Origin: a virus
IMG/VR virus record: IMGVR_UViG_3300048928_000215
Location: 1 to 27,778 of that record
DNA: 27,778 nt
Direction: 5' to 3' (one strand)
Shown here piece after piece: positions 1-5,984 of the stretch. The notes under the pieces are model-generated. The model saw nothing but the letters and a program-made list of their open reading frames with translations. It searched no databases and was not told the origin of the DNA. Every line of letters begins with the position of its first letter. Position 1 is the stretch's first letter. Position numbers and translations under genes: made by a program.

Positions 1-316
1 CGTGATCTTCGATGAGGCCAAGCCACTCGAGAAGATTTTTCGCTGTGGCTACGTTCTCATGGGCGAAAAGAGCCTGCGCCTGTTGAAGCAGTCCCTGGAG
101 TACATCAAGCTCTATTCCAAAGCAACCGGTCTTAAATGATGCACGAACTTGGACAGATACCTTGGCCTTGCCCGCATTCAATACAGCGTTTGCCTCTTCA
201 AGCAGTTCGCCCAAAGCGAGTAAAGCGGGCGCGAGATCGCGGACGTCCATCTCGCTATTCGCGAGGGCCGGCCCATCATAAAGTACATTGAAAGTTGCTT
301 TGCTCATGTCTTCCAT
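1..316 (-). CDS. hypothetical phage protein, C-terminus cut by window edge
   Basis: The leftward reading frame stays open from an ATG at 316-314 to the window edge, giving 105 residues with no stop. It starts MEDMSKATFNVLYDG and continues with a Leu/Ala-rich stretch that looks helical (around residues 26-45). A purine-rich GGAAG ribosome binding site sits about 6 bases upstream. It is the last visible member of the leftward gene run beginning with the repressor. I recall similar small proteins (start MSKATFNVLYDGP) in Pseudomonas prophages, but no function. A second in-frame Met at residue 4 could be the start. No membrane segment or catalytic motif is visible. The open frame and ribosome site make it a likely real gene; the function is unknown. 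Confidence 0.7.
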   Translation of the reverse strand, partial: MEDMSKATFNVLYDGPALANSEMDVRDLAPALLALGELLEEANAVLNAGKAKVSVQVRASFKTGCFGIELDVLQGLLQQAQALFAHENVATAKNLLEWLGLIEDH

Positions 317-449
317 TGTTGCTTCCTTGCCTGAATCTGTCTATTGAAGCCTATGGCAAACTTCCGGGCTGGGTCTTCTCGCAGCTATGCAACGAGTCGA
401 GTTCAACGCGAGTACATTGCCCACCAGCACACTGACTCATGATCGAGAT

Positions 450-689
450 CTAGTCGTTTTTCGCCCGCGAAATTTTCCCCGCCTTCACCTCATCAGCGTA
501 AGCGGTCAGCCGATCCTCATCGGCATGGAATACGGCGCACATCTTCAGCACGGCCTGAGCATCCGCCTCGTTGCCGGCCTGGCTCAGCCGCTCGGCGACT
601 CGCATCAGCTCTACCGCTGACCACTTCAGATCGGAGGCGACACCCTGGAGGTCGCGCTTCAGGTCTTGCTCTGGTTTGTTGAGTCCCAT
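450..689 (-). CDS. small hypothetical protein, paralogue family member A
   Basis: This 79-residue leftward gene starts MGLNKPEQDLKRDLQG and ends in a charged tail with ADEVKAGKI. It is predicted to be mostly helical, acidic and soluble, with no signal peptide or membrane segment. It is clearly related to the next gene upstream (699-950): both begin M-x-L-x-KP-x-QDL-x-R-x-L, carry a central AVLK segment and share DRL-x-A-x-ADEVKAGKI near the end. The two genes lie 9 bases apart, so they are probably co-transcribed from the repressor side. A GGAAGG ribosome binding site precedes the ATG. The function is not recognisable. The position behind the repressor suggests a lysogeny-expressed accessory protein, which is inference. 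Confidence 0.7.
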   Translation of the reverse strand: MGLNKPEQDLKRDLQGVASDLKWSAVELMRVAERLSQAGNEADAQAVLKMCAVFHADEDRLTAYADEVKAGKISRAKND

Positions 690-698
690 GATCCCTTC

Positions 699-950
699 CT
701 AAATATCCCCGCCAGGCCATCTATTCATCTCTGGATCGTGAACGATCTTTCCTGCCTTCACCTCGTCCGCAAGCGCCGCAAGCCGATCTGCATCCTCATA
801 TAGCTTCGCAATCAGCTTCAGGACGGCTGCCACCTCGACATCTGGGCAGTCCTTGGTGATGTTGAGCACTTCGCTTGCGGCTTGCTCAAGGTCGAACCCT
901 AGCGCTTTGAGTTCGCGGCGAAGGTCTTGGTTGGGTTTGGTGAGTGTCAT
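699..950 (-). CDS. small hypothetical protein, paralogue family member B
   Basis: This 83-residue leftward gene starts MTLTKPNQDLRRELKALG and is predicted to be helical and acidic. It is the close relative of the 450-689 gene: the N-terminal KPxQDLxRxL pattern, the central AAVLKLI segment and the DRLAALADEVKAGKI segment all align. It differs by a short C-terminal tail (HDPEMNRWPGGDI). No enzymatic motif, signal peptide or membrane span is visible. It lies between the degenerate third family member (1006-1215) and member A in the same orientation, consistent with tandem duplication within one operon behind the repressor. The function is unknown. Confidence 0.7.
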   Translation of the reverse strand: MTLTKPNQDLRRELKALGFDLEQAASEVLNITKDCPDVEVAAVLKLIAKLYEDADRLAALADEVKAGKIVHDPEMNRWPGGDI

Positions 951-1005
951 CTATGCCTCACACATTCTGGCCGCTTCAGGCCTTTCAATGAGTCCATGGC
1001 GGTCT

Positions 1006-1215
1006 TCAATGAAGAGTCTTACGACTTTCGCCAATCCTGATCCTGTCCAGTGCCCGGTTTAGAGAATCCAAGGCATCAAGGAGGGCATTCGCCTCCGTCT
1101 CTCGACCATCTCCCCAAAGGCGCTCAGCCATTTTGTTCAGGGCCTGGATAGATCTTTCAATGTCTGCAGCGTTTGCTGTAGTGGGTTCTATCGGCCGTTT
1201 CTTTGGCGTTTTCAG
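1006..1215 (-). CDS. small hypothetical protein, possible third paralogue with a non-ATG or lost start
   Basis: The leftward frame is open for 69 codons from a CTG at 1215-1213, which overlaps the repressor stop as CTGA, to a stop at 1006. The only in-frame ATG is at 1131-1129 and would give 41 residues. The product includes MAERLWGDGRETEANALLD followed by ALDRIR, which matches the pattern of the two downstream paralogues (for example VAERLSQAGNEADAQAVLK followed by DRL). The CTGA overlap is one base from the ATGA overlap used between many genes here. It may therefore be a coupled CTG start, or a gene that has lost its ATG. No convincing ribosome binding site precedes either start. The coding signal is plausible, but the start and functionality are uncertain. 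Confidence 0.45.
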   Translation of the reverse strand: MKTPKKRPIEPTTANAADIERSIQALNKMAERLWGDGRETEANALLDALDSLNRALDRIRIGESRKTLH

Positions 1216-1865
1216 AACTTTTGCAGTGCTCGCACGACGACACCCACGATCCGGCAGCGTTCGTCAAACGGTTCAATCGGGTATCCGGGATTCAGCGGCT
1301 TTAAGAACAGCCTCCCGCCGTCGTTCACCAGCTTCTTGAAAGTGGCCTCGTTGCTGTCTGGTAGCTTCGCAATCACCAGTTTTCCAGCTGTTGCTTCGGC
1401 TTCGGTGTCAACCAGGATCAGCGTGCCCTCGGTAATGCTTTGCCCAGCGGGCGAGGTCATCGAGTCTCCTTTGACCTCAAGCCAAAACGCCGCACCTTTT
1501 GAGTCGTACTCGGAAAACTCATAGCGATCCGAGAAGCCGGTCGGGTAGGGCTCCACGGCCTCAGCCCAAGCGCCGGCGGCTACCCAGCTGATCACCGGGT
1601 AGCGGTAGGATTCCACAGGCTGGCGGGATTCGCCGACGTTTGAGTCAGCTTTCTCTACCTCGGCACCCTCACCGATGGCCAGCCACTCAGCACGAAACCC
1701 GGTTGCCTTGGCAAGCGCATATAGGTTCTCCGGCCGGAGGCTTTTGCTCTCGCCGGTAATCCATTGGGTTACGGCAGAGTTTGCAACGCCGCAAAGCGAA
1801 GCAATTTCGCCCTTCTTTTTCCCACTGAGCGCGATGGCTCGGGCAATACGTTCATGTCTTTCCAT
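1212..1865 (-). CDS. cI: CI-type phage repressor, S24/LexA-like autoprotease
   Basis: This 217-residue leftward gene is diverged from cro. The N-terminus is a helix-turn-helix DNA-binding domain (about residues 5-57, with KKGEIASLCGVANSAVTQW as the turn and recognition helix). The C-terminus is a LexA/S24-type peptidase domain. The self-cleavage site is Ala97-Gly98 in VAAGAW, the catalytic Ser135 lies in the GDSM motif, and the catalytic Lys is probably Lys177 in EATFKK, by alignment with LexA. Its role is to hold the lysogenic state by binding the operators at 1876-1945, with RecA-stimulated self-cleavage on DNA damage. All cleavage residues are present, so the switch looks SOS-inducible. 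There is no strong ribosome site before the ATG, as is common for repressors made from near-leaderless messages. Confidence 0.95.
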   Translation of the reverse strand: MERHERIARAIALSGKKKGEIASLCGVANSAVTQWITGESKSLRPENLYALAKATGFRAEWLAIGEGAEVEKADSNVGESRQPVESYRYPVISWVAAGAWAEAVEPYPTGFSDRYEFSEYDSKGAAFWLEVKGDSMTSPAGQSITEGTLILVDTEAEATAGKLVIAKLPDSNEATFKKLVNDGGRLFLKPLNPGYPIEPFDERCRIVGVVVRALQKF

Positions 1866-1875
1866 GGGCCCAATA

Positions 1876-1889
1876 TTAAGTTAACTGAA
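1876..1889. promoter_or_regulatory. operator-like palindrome nearest cI
   Basis: The site TTAAGTTAACTGAA is a near-perfect palindrome (consensus TTMAG-N4-CTKAA), extended by one matching base on each side (1875-1890). It starts 10 bases upstream of the cI start codon, so bound protein would probably regulate cI itself. The half-site TTAAG/CTGAA is shared with the site at 1932-1945. Confidence 0.65.
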
Positions 1890-1890
1890 T

Positions 1891-1904
1891 TTAAGCATGC
1901 AGTA
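1891..1904. promoter_or_regulatory. middle operator-like site
   Basis: The site TTAAGCATGCAGTA shares the 10-mer TTAAGCATGC with the site at 1932. The right half-site is degenerate (AGTA instead of TGAA). Its centre is 15 bases from the centre of the first site, close enough for side-by-side binding of dimers. Confidence 0.55.
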
Positions 1905-1918
1905 GGTGGAAATCGTCG

Positions 1919-1947
1919 TTGACGCAATAACTTAAGCATGCTGAAAT
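1919..1947 (+). promoter_or_regulatory. probable PR promoter for cro and the rightward early operon
   Basis: A TTGACG -35 box (1919-1924) is followed after 17 bases by TGAAAT (1942-1947), a 4 of 6 match to the sigma70 -10 consensus. The operator at 1932-1945 covers the end of the spacer and overlaps the -10 box, so repressor binding there would block rightward transcription. The cro start lies 28 bases downstream of the -10 box. Confidence 0.65.
1932..1945. promoter_or_regulatory. operator-like palindrome overlapping the PR -10 region
   Basis: The site TTAAGCATGCTGAA is palindromic except for one base pair (TTMAGCATGCTKAA). It is the best match to the shared half-site of the three operators and sits over the presumed PR core promoter. 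Confidence 0.65.
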
Positions 1948-1974
1948 TGCGCAAAGCTCGAACGAGGATGCGCA

Positions 1975-2154
1975 ATGAACACGCATGAAGTCGCCGAATT
2001 CTTCGGCAGCAAGACAAAGCTGGCACTGGCTCTGGGTATTTGCCCAAGTGCCGTGACCATGTGGGGGGAAACAATTCCTGAATCTAGGCAGTACCAGATT
2101 CAGGTTCTTTCCAAGGGCAAATTCAAGGCTGTGAAGAAAGACCAGGCCGCCTAA
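1975..2154 (+). CDS. cro: Cro-like transcriptional repressor
   Basis: This 59-residue gene is divergent from cI. It starts MNTHEVAEFFGSKTKLALAL, followed by a helix-turn-helix whose recognition helix is GICPSAVTMWGE, and ends in a basic Lys-rich tail. Size, position and the pattern EVAEFFGSK-x-KLA-AL match lambdoid Cro or YdaS-like proteins, which bind the shared operators and turn down cI. A GAGG ribosome binding site (1964-1967) lies about 7 bases upstream. An ATG at 1968 in another frame hits a stop after 6 codons, which fixes the start at 1975. The gene is too short to stand out in a simple ORF scan, but it is strongly supported by family pattern and location. Confidence 0.85.
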   Translation: MNTHEVAEFFGSKTKLALALGICPSAVTMWGETIPESRQYQIQVLSKGKFKAVKKDQAA

Positions 2155-2208
2155 GCGACATCCCTGCCCACCGATCCATCGAAGCCAGATTAAAAGAGAG
2201 CAGTCCTC

Positions 2209-2823
2209 ATGGAAACGTCCAGTCCAAGACACAGCGCGCAAACCCGTGACCAGGTGCTTGTTGCGCACGCGGCAAACCAGATCGCCCGTACCAGCCTGAG
2301 TCAGGACGATTTCGCCCAAACGCTGAGTCGCGAGCTGCACTCGGCATGCCCAGAGAAGGCTACAGCCAAAGAGGTGCCGGACTTCGGTGCATTGACCGAG
2401 CAGAACGATGTTGGTGAGTTCGTGAAGGCTACTGGCCGCTGGCTGAAGCGCGTTCAGCGTTGGTTGTCCGGCGATCAAGACATGCCGTCCTGGCTTGAAG
2501 AGTCGTGGGTGAATGCGTTGGGGCCTGAATTCCGCGATCACTGCATCAACGAACTGGCCGGCCGCCACGGACTGATCGGCGCCCGACAGATGACTAGCGA
2601 CCAATGCGCGAACAAAAGCTTTGGTGCGCTGATCCGCGCCCTAGGCGACGTGATCGATACCGGTAGTGACGTCTTTGACGACCAGGTGATGTGCGAGGCG
2701 GATTTGCCGCAGCTGCCGGCGTTCGCCAAGCAATGCCGTCAGGTTGAAGCGCGGGCAGGGGAGTTGGGCCGAAAGGCCGAGGAGCTGCTCGACAAACACC
2801 GACCGAAACTGAAAATCGCCTGA
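2209..2823 (+). CDS. hypothetical protein in the cII position
   Basis: This 204-residue gene follows cro by 54 bases and has an AGAGAG ribosome binding site. It begins METSSPRHSAQTRDQVLVAH. Visible features are a Trp-rich centre (around residues 75-105, with WLKRVQRWLSG and PSWLEESWVNAL), the segment ELAGRHGLIGARQMT and a helical C-terminus (ARAGELGRKAEELLDK). I recall similar proteins between cro and the replication genes of Pseudomonas prophages, all annotated hypothetical. The position equals lambda cII, so a regulatory role is possible, but I see no clear helix-turn-helix and do not assign one. It is followed at once by the hairpin region at 2823-2860. Confidence 0.85.
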   Translation: METSSPRHSAQTRDQVLVAHAANQIARTSLSQDDFAQTLSRELHSACPEKATAKEVPDFGALTEQNDVGEFVKATGRWLKRVQRWLSGDQDMPSWLEESWVNALGPEFRDHCINELAGRHGLIGARQMTSDQCANKSFGALIRALGDVIDTGSDVFDDQVMCEADLPQLPAFAKQCRQVEARAGELGRKAEELLDKHRPKLKIA

Positions 2824-2834
2824 ATCCCGGGCAC

Positions 2835-2859
2835 AAAAAAGCCGGGATTGCGCCCCGGC
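2835..2859 (-). terminator. intrinsic terminator reading leftward
   Basis: Read on the minus strand, GCCGGG (2859-2854), a 7-base loop and CCCGGC (2846-2841) are followed directly by six T residues (2840-2835). On the plus strand there is an alternative stem (AATCCCGG 2823-2830 with CCGGGATT 2842-2849) but no T tract after it, so rightward termination should be poor. No leftward gene immediately feeds this site. Confidence 0.55.
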
Positions 2860-2888
2860 TGATTCATTACCACTCGATGAGGCCGATT

Positions 2889-2999
2889 ATGCAGAGCCAA
2901 CCCAATTCAAGCAATACCCCGAACAATGTCGCGACACGTTTTAATAATTTGCAAATCGTGTCGCGCCTCAAATCTCGTTCTCAGGGAGTCAAGCAATGA
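2889..2999 (+). CDS. 36-residue leader ORF coupled to the replication gene
   Basis: The start is ATG at 2889 with GAGG (2879-2882) at 6-base spacing. The stop overlaps the next start as ATGA (2996-2999). The product begins MQSQPNSSNTPNNVATRF; it is polar at the N-terminus and basic at the C-terminus, with no recognisable domain. An in-frame ATG at 2877 would add 4 residues but lacks a ribosome site. The long inverted repeat at 2930-2965 lies inside the frame, so translation of this ORF could affect folding of the repeat and hence expression of the next gene. The spacing of ribosome site and stop is suggestive, but a chance ORF of this size cannot be excluded. Confidence 0.4.
   Translation: MQSQPNSSNTPNNVATRFNNLQIVSRLKSRSQGVKQ
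2930..2965. repeat. long inverted repeat, copy 1 (CGCGACAC-N20-GTGTCGCG)
   Basis: The arms CGCGACAC (2930-2937) and GTGTCGCG (2958-2965) flank exactly 20 bases that begin GTTT and end AAATC. The left arm is extended outward to TGTCGCGACA (2927-2936), itself a palindrome. The same arms and the same 20-base spacing recur at 8694-8729. This copy lies just upstream of the O-like replication gene. Confidence 0.8.
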
Positions 3000-3868
3000 C
3001 CCCCGACAACATCATCCAGCTGAACAGCAGCAGCAGGGGATTCACCCGTATGGACAACAGCCTGATGGAGGCTTTGGCTACGGTTGACCTGCCAGCGCGC
3101 GAACTGCGCGTTCTCATGGCCATTGCACGGCAGACCATCGGCTATCAACTCGAAACCAAGCGCCTGACCGCCGACGATATCGGCAAGCAGACCAACATGC
3201 GCCGAGACGTCACGTCGAAAGCGATCAGTCATCTCCTTGAGCGTCGAATCATTTTCCGGGTAGGGGGAAGCCGAGGTGATATCGGGATTTCCCCTATTCG
3301 CGAGTGGTCCTTCTATGAGGAAAAACCTGACCGTCTCACTGAGACCAAAACGTCTCACTCAGCCCAAATCGTCTCACTGAGACCTGAGGCGAGTGAGACC
3401 AAAACGGCAACTTGCCTTCTTTATACAAAGAAAGAACCCCTATTAACTCTTTCTTCGAAAGAGATTAATCCGCCCCAAGCGCAATTGGCTCCGCCGAAGC
3501 CTGAGCGCAAGAAGCCGTTCGGCAAAATCCAGATGCTGGCCAACAACCCGAACGCCATCCCTGAGCAACTGCTGGTCGACTGGCTGTCCCTGCGCAAGAC
3601 CAAGCGCGCCGCGACCACCGCGACCGTTTGGGATTCGCTAAACGCCGAACTGGTTAAGTGCAAGACCGATCATGGGATCGACGTGAAGACCGCCATGACC
3701 GAGGCACTGTCCGCTGGATGGCAAGGTTTCAAGGCCGAGTGGATCGCCAAGCGCCTGGCTGAACAACCCTCTGCCAAAACTGCCCCGCAGAGCCGTCACA
3801 CCGGCTTCGCTGACCGCAACTACACCGACGGACTAATCCAGCGGGAGGACGGTAGCTATGCGTTCTGA
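2996..3868 (+). CDS. O-like phage replication initiator
   Basis: This 290-residue protein has an N-terminal Phage_rep_O-type winged-helix region (about residues 12-115). Its features are GFTRMDNSLMEAL near the start, then LPARELRVLMAIARQT and IGKQTNMRRDVTSKAISHL, the recognition-helix region. The middle is a low-complexity linker encoded by iterons (positions 3332-3407). The C-terminal part (about 165-290) probably contacts the helicase loader. The family binds origin iterons inside its own gene and recruits the host helicase through the partner encoded next. The start ATG at 2996 has AGGGAG upstream and overlaps the leader ORF. The gene overlaps the downstream loader by 11 bases. N-terminal motifs, gene order and the origin all agree. 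Confidence 0.85.
   Translation: MTPDNIIQLNSSSRGFTRMDNSLMEALATVDLPARELRVLMAIARQTIGYQLETKRLTADDIGKQTNMRRDVTSKAISHLLERRIIFRVGGSRGDIGISPIREWSFYEEKPDRLTETKTSHSAQIVSLRPEASETKTATCLLYTKKEPLLTLSSKEINPPQAQLAPPKPERKKPFGKIQMLANNPNAIPEQLLVDWLSLRKTKRAATTATVWDSLNAELVKCKTDHGIDVKTAMTEALSAGWQGFKAEWIAKRLAEQPSAKTAPQSRHTGFADRNYTDGLIQREDGSYAF
3332..3471. other. predicted phage replication origin: 19-bp iterons plus AT-rich stretch
   Basis: CGTCTCACT recurs at 3332, 3351 and 3370, an exact 19-base period. Iterons 1 and 3 contain the perfect palindrome GTCTCA-C-TGAGAC (3333-3345 and 3371-3383). Iteron 2 has a decayed right half. A fourth partial unit keeps TGAGACCAAAA at 3394-3404. From about 3411 to 3471 the sequence turns AT-rich (for example CTTTATACAAAGAAAG and TATTAACTC) and contains the hairpin CTCTTTC-TTC-GAAAGAG (3447-3463). 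Lambda ori has the same plan inside gene O: palindromic iterons followed by an AT-rich unwinding region. The origin call is inference from that parallel. Confidence 0.75.
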
Positions 3869-4664
3869 ACCAGTACAACCGACCCCCGAGCTTCCGCCGG
3901 GAACTCGCATCCAGCCCGCCGAATGCGAAACCCACGGTGAGTTCGAGCAGAAGATTTTCTCGGTCATCGGTCGCGAGCTGAAGACCGGTTGCCCTGAGTG
4001 CTCTCGAATCGCCCAGATAGCGACGGAAGAGTCTGAGCGTAAGAGCAAGGCGCTGATGCTCCGCATGGCCATGGAGCGCAAGCTTGGCTCAGCGCTGATC
4101 CCGAAGCGCTTCGCTGGCAAAACCTTCGAAGGCTACGTGGCCACCACCGCCGAGCAGCACAAAGCGCTGAACACCTGCCGCCGGTATGCCACCGAGTTCT
4201 CGCAGATCGCCGAGTCGGGCCGCTGTCTATTGCTGTTGGGGAAACCGGGAACGGGCAAAACGCACCTGTCCGTGGCGATCGCCAACGAGATCATGGCCAG
4301 ATCGAGCGCCACCGCCGTGTACCGCACTGTCGGCTCGGTCTTGCAAGCAATCCGAGCCACCTACGACCGGACCAGCGAGCAGAGCGAAAGCCAGATCTTG
4401 TCGAGCCTCGTCAGCCCGTCGCTCCTCATCCTCGATGAGATCGGCGTCAGCAAGGAAAAGCCCAGCGACTTCGAGCTGACCACGCTGTTCGCAATCATCA
4501 ACGGCCGGTACGAGGAGCAGCGCCCGACGGTGATCGTTTCCAATCTGGATGCCAAGGCATTGCCGGCCGCGATCGGCGAGCGGTGTGCGGATCGTCTGCG
4601 GGAGGGCGGGGTGATCGTCATTCCGTTCGAATGGGAATCTCAGCGCGGCAAGGAGGGGTTTTGA
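3858..4664 (+). CDS. DnaC/IstB-like helicase loader (P-gene analogue)
   Basis: This 268-residue AAA+ ATPase has an N-terminal putative zinc site (Cys23, His26, Cys45, Cys48 in CETH...CPEC), as in phage DnaC-type loaders. The Walker A motif is GKPGTGKTH (128-136) with Lys134. The Walker B motif is LLILDEIG (189-196) with Asp193 and Glu194. A sensor-like VSNLD and an arginine-containing C-terminus (GERCADRLREGG) follow. The family loads the replicative helicase DnaB at the origin. It overlaps the O-like gene by 11 bases, and its GGGAGGA ribosome binding site lies within that gene's end, so the two are translationally linked. Origin, initiator and loader form one replication module. Confidence 0.92.
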   Translation: MRSEPVQPTPELPPGTRIQPAECETHGEFEQKIFSVIGRELKTGCPECSRIAQIATEESERKSKALMLRMAMERKLGSALIPKRFAGKTFEGYVATTAEQHKALNTCRRYATEFSQIAESGRCLLLLGKPGTGKTHLSVAIANEIMARSSATAVYRTVGSVLQAIRATYDRTSEQSESQILSSLVSPSLLILDEIGVSKEKPSDFELTTLFAIINGRYEEQRPTVIVSNLDAKALPAAIGERCADRLREGGVIVIPFEWESQRGKEGF

Positions 4665-4666
4665 TC

Positions 4667-5137
4667 ATGACCGACAAGATCAGCGTCAACAGCCAGGCCA
4701 AGCTCTCCGAGGCCATCACCTGCCTGACCACCATGTACCGCGACAAGAAGTTCGTCGTGGTCTCCCTGCGCCCGGGCAAGGACCGCACGCTTGATCAGAA
4801 CTCGCTGTGGTTTGGGATGTACAAGCGCATCGCTGAGATGAGCCAGATCGGCGACGCGGCTGACGCTCGGCGTTACTGCAAGCTGCACTTCGGCGTGCAG
4901 ATCCTGCTGAACGAGGATTCAGGGTTCCAGGCAGCGTGGTACCGAGTCATGCGTCATCTGCCCTACGAGGAGAAGCTGGCCATGATGGGCGAGTGCAAGC
5001 TGTTCGGTCCTGACGGTTTCCCCGTTACCAGCCTGTTCAATCGCGCCCAGGGCGTCCAGTACACCGACCGCATCGCCGCCTTCTTCACCGGTCAGGGCGT
5101 GGTGTTCACCGACCTACTCAGCAAGGAGGCTGCATGA
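4667..5137 (+). CDS. ninB: NinB/Orf-like recombination mediator
   Basis: This 156-residue protein starts MTDKISVNSQAKLSEAI. The ATG at 4667 is chosen because AGGAGG lies 10 bases upstream and it follows the loader stop by two bases; a longer frame from 4583 would overlap the loader for no reason. The segment FVVVSLRPGKDRTLDQNSLW matches the NinB family pattern RSLDQN after a beta strand. Lambda NinB (Orf) binds single-stranded DNA and helps load recombinase during Red or RecF-type recombination. The gene sits in the nin-like region just before ninG, as expected, and overlaps the next gene by ATGA. The family call is fairly secure; exact activity is inferred. Confidence 0.8.
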   Translation: MTDKISVNSQAKLSEAITCLTTMYRDKKFVVVSLRPGKDRTLDQNSLWFGMYKRIAEMSQIGDAADARRYCKLHFGVQILLNEDSGFQAAWYRVMRHLPYEEKLAMMGECKLFGPDGFPVTSLFNRAQGVQYTDRIAAFFTGQGVVFTDLLSKEAA

Positions 5138-5412
5138 GCCATCAATTCAAGCCGGGCGATTTGGCGCTCACTCTCGTTTCAAAATACGGCATGCCCGCGA
5201 TGTCTGCCGTTTTGCTGGTTGTCTTCATCCCGGACGGAAGTGGCGCCATCGAACCTGACGGTGCCCCATGGGCCGCCCCGCATGAAGGGTGGGTTGTCGA
5301 GCAAGAGGGTGAGGACGGCTACGGGTTTTTCAAGCCGTCGCAACTGATGCCGTTGCGTGGCGACTTTACCCAAGAGCAACAGAGAGCCAAGGAGGCCGAG
5401 CCATGCGCATAG
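5134..5412 (+). CDS. hypothetical nin-region protein
   Basis: This 92-residue protein starts MSHQFKPGDLALTLVS. It has a short hydrophobic stretch (MSAVLLVVFIP, residues 23-33) and an acidic, aromatic C-terminal half (EGWVVEQEGEDGYGFFKPSQL). The PGDLALTL opening and the GWVVE turn suggest a small beta-barrel-like domain, but this is only an impression. It overlaps both neighbours (ATGA with the NinB-like gene, 10 bases with ninG) and has an AAGGAGG ribosome binding site, so it belongs to the nin-type operon. I do not recognise the family. Confidence 0.8.
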   Translation: MSHQFKPGDLALTLVSKYGMPAMSAVLLVVFIPDGSGAIEPDGAPWAAPHEGWVVEQEGEDGYGFFKPSQLMPLRGDFTQEQQRAKEAEPCA

Positions 5413-5984
5413 CGCCAAAGCCACCCCGGCCGAAAAAGTGCAAGAACCCTGCGTGCGGTATCAGCTTTCCGCCGCAGCGCTTTGGGCAATCAGTGTGCAG
5501 CCCCAAGTGTGGCCTGGCCATCAAGGACGTGAATCAGGAGAAGGCTCGCAAGTCGCTTGCCCAGATCGAGCGCAAAGAGATCAAGGTCCGCAAGGAGAAG
5601 CTGAAGAGTCGGGCCGAGCATCTCAAGGACACGCAGACCGCGTTCAACGCTTGGGTGCGAGAGCGGGATGCCGAGCTGCCTTGCATCAGTTGCGGCCGGC
5701 ACCACCAGGGCAAATACGACGCAGGGCATTACCGCACTGTTGGCAGCAACCCTGCGCTTCGCTTCGAACCGCTGAACTGCCACCGCCAGTGCTCGCCGTG
5801 CAACACCCAGCTGTCTGGGAACATCGTGAATTACCGCATCGAGCTGGTGAAGCGCATCGGCGCCGAGCAGGTCGACTGGCTGGAAGGGCCGCATGAGCCG
5901 AAGAAGTACACCGTCGAAGAGCTGAAGGCGATGACCGCCGATTACCGGACGAAGACCCGCGAACTGAAGAGGGCGGCAGCATGA
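5403..5984 (+). CDS. ninG: NinG/Rap recombination endonuclease
   Basis: This 193-residue protein has an N-terminal zinc-ribbon-like cluster (Cys13, Cys18, Cys32, Cys36), a long basic helical region (about 45-75) and a C-terminal HNH-like part. That part carries Cys94-x2-Cys97, the DAGHY motif (106-110) and NCHRQCSPCN (125-134). NinG (lambda Rap) targets branched DNA such as Holliday junctions and D-loops and promotes Red-dependent recombination between partly homologous DNAs. That may ease the cassette exchange seen elsewhere in this phage. An AAGGAGG site precedes the ATG. The 3' end overlaps the start of the next small ORF (ATGA). Confidence 0.92.
   Translation: MRIAPKPPRPKKCKNPACGISFPPQRFGQSVCSPKCGLAIKDVNQEKARKSLAQIERKEIKVRKEKLKSRAEHLKDTQTAFNAWVRERDAELPCISCGRHHQGKYDAGHYRTVGSNPALRFEPLNCHRQCSPCNTQLSGNIVNYRIELVKRIGAEQVDWLEGPHEPKKYTVEELKAMTADYRTKTRELKRAAA

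Noticed and set aside
1891-2604. Leftward 237-residue ORF antisense to cro and the 2209 gene
   Set aside because: It would run through the cI/cro control region and opposes two supported genes. It has no ribosome site and is judged a shadow.
2209-2823. CII-type activator
   Set aside because: The position fits, but I see no clear helix-turn-helix and no match to the CII families I know. It is left as hypothetical.
3332-3404. Possible CRISPR-like repeat array
   Set aside because: The units are only 19 bases including the variable part, lack spacers of constant length and lie inside a gene. They fit origin iterons.
5357-5896. Rightward 179-residue ORF overlapping ninG
   Set aside because: ninG in another frame has clear zinc and HNH-like motifs and a good ribosome site. 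This frame has shadow-like Arg/Ala/Gln-rich composition.
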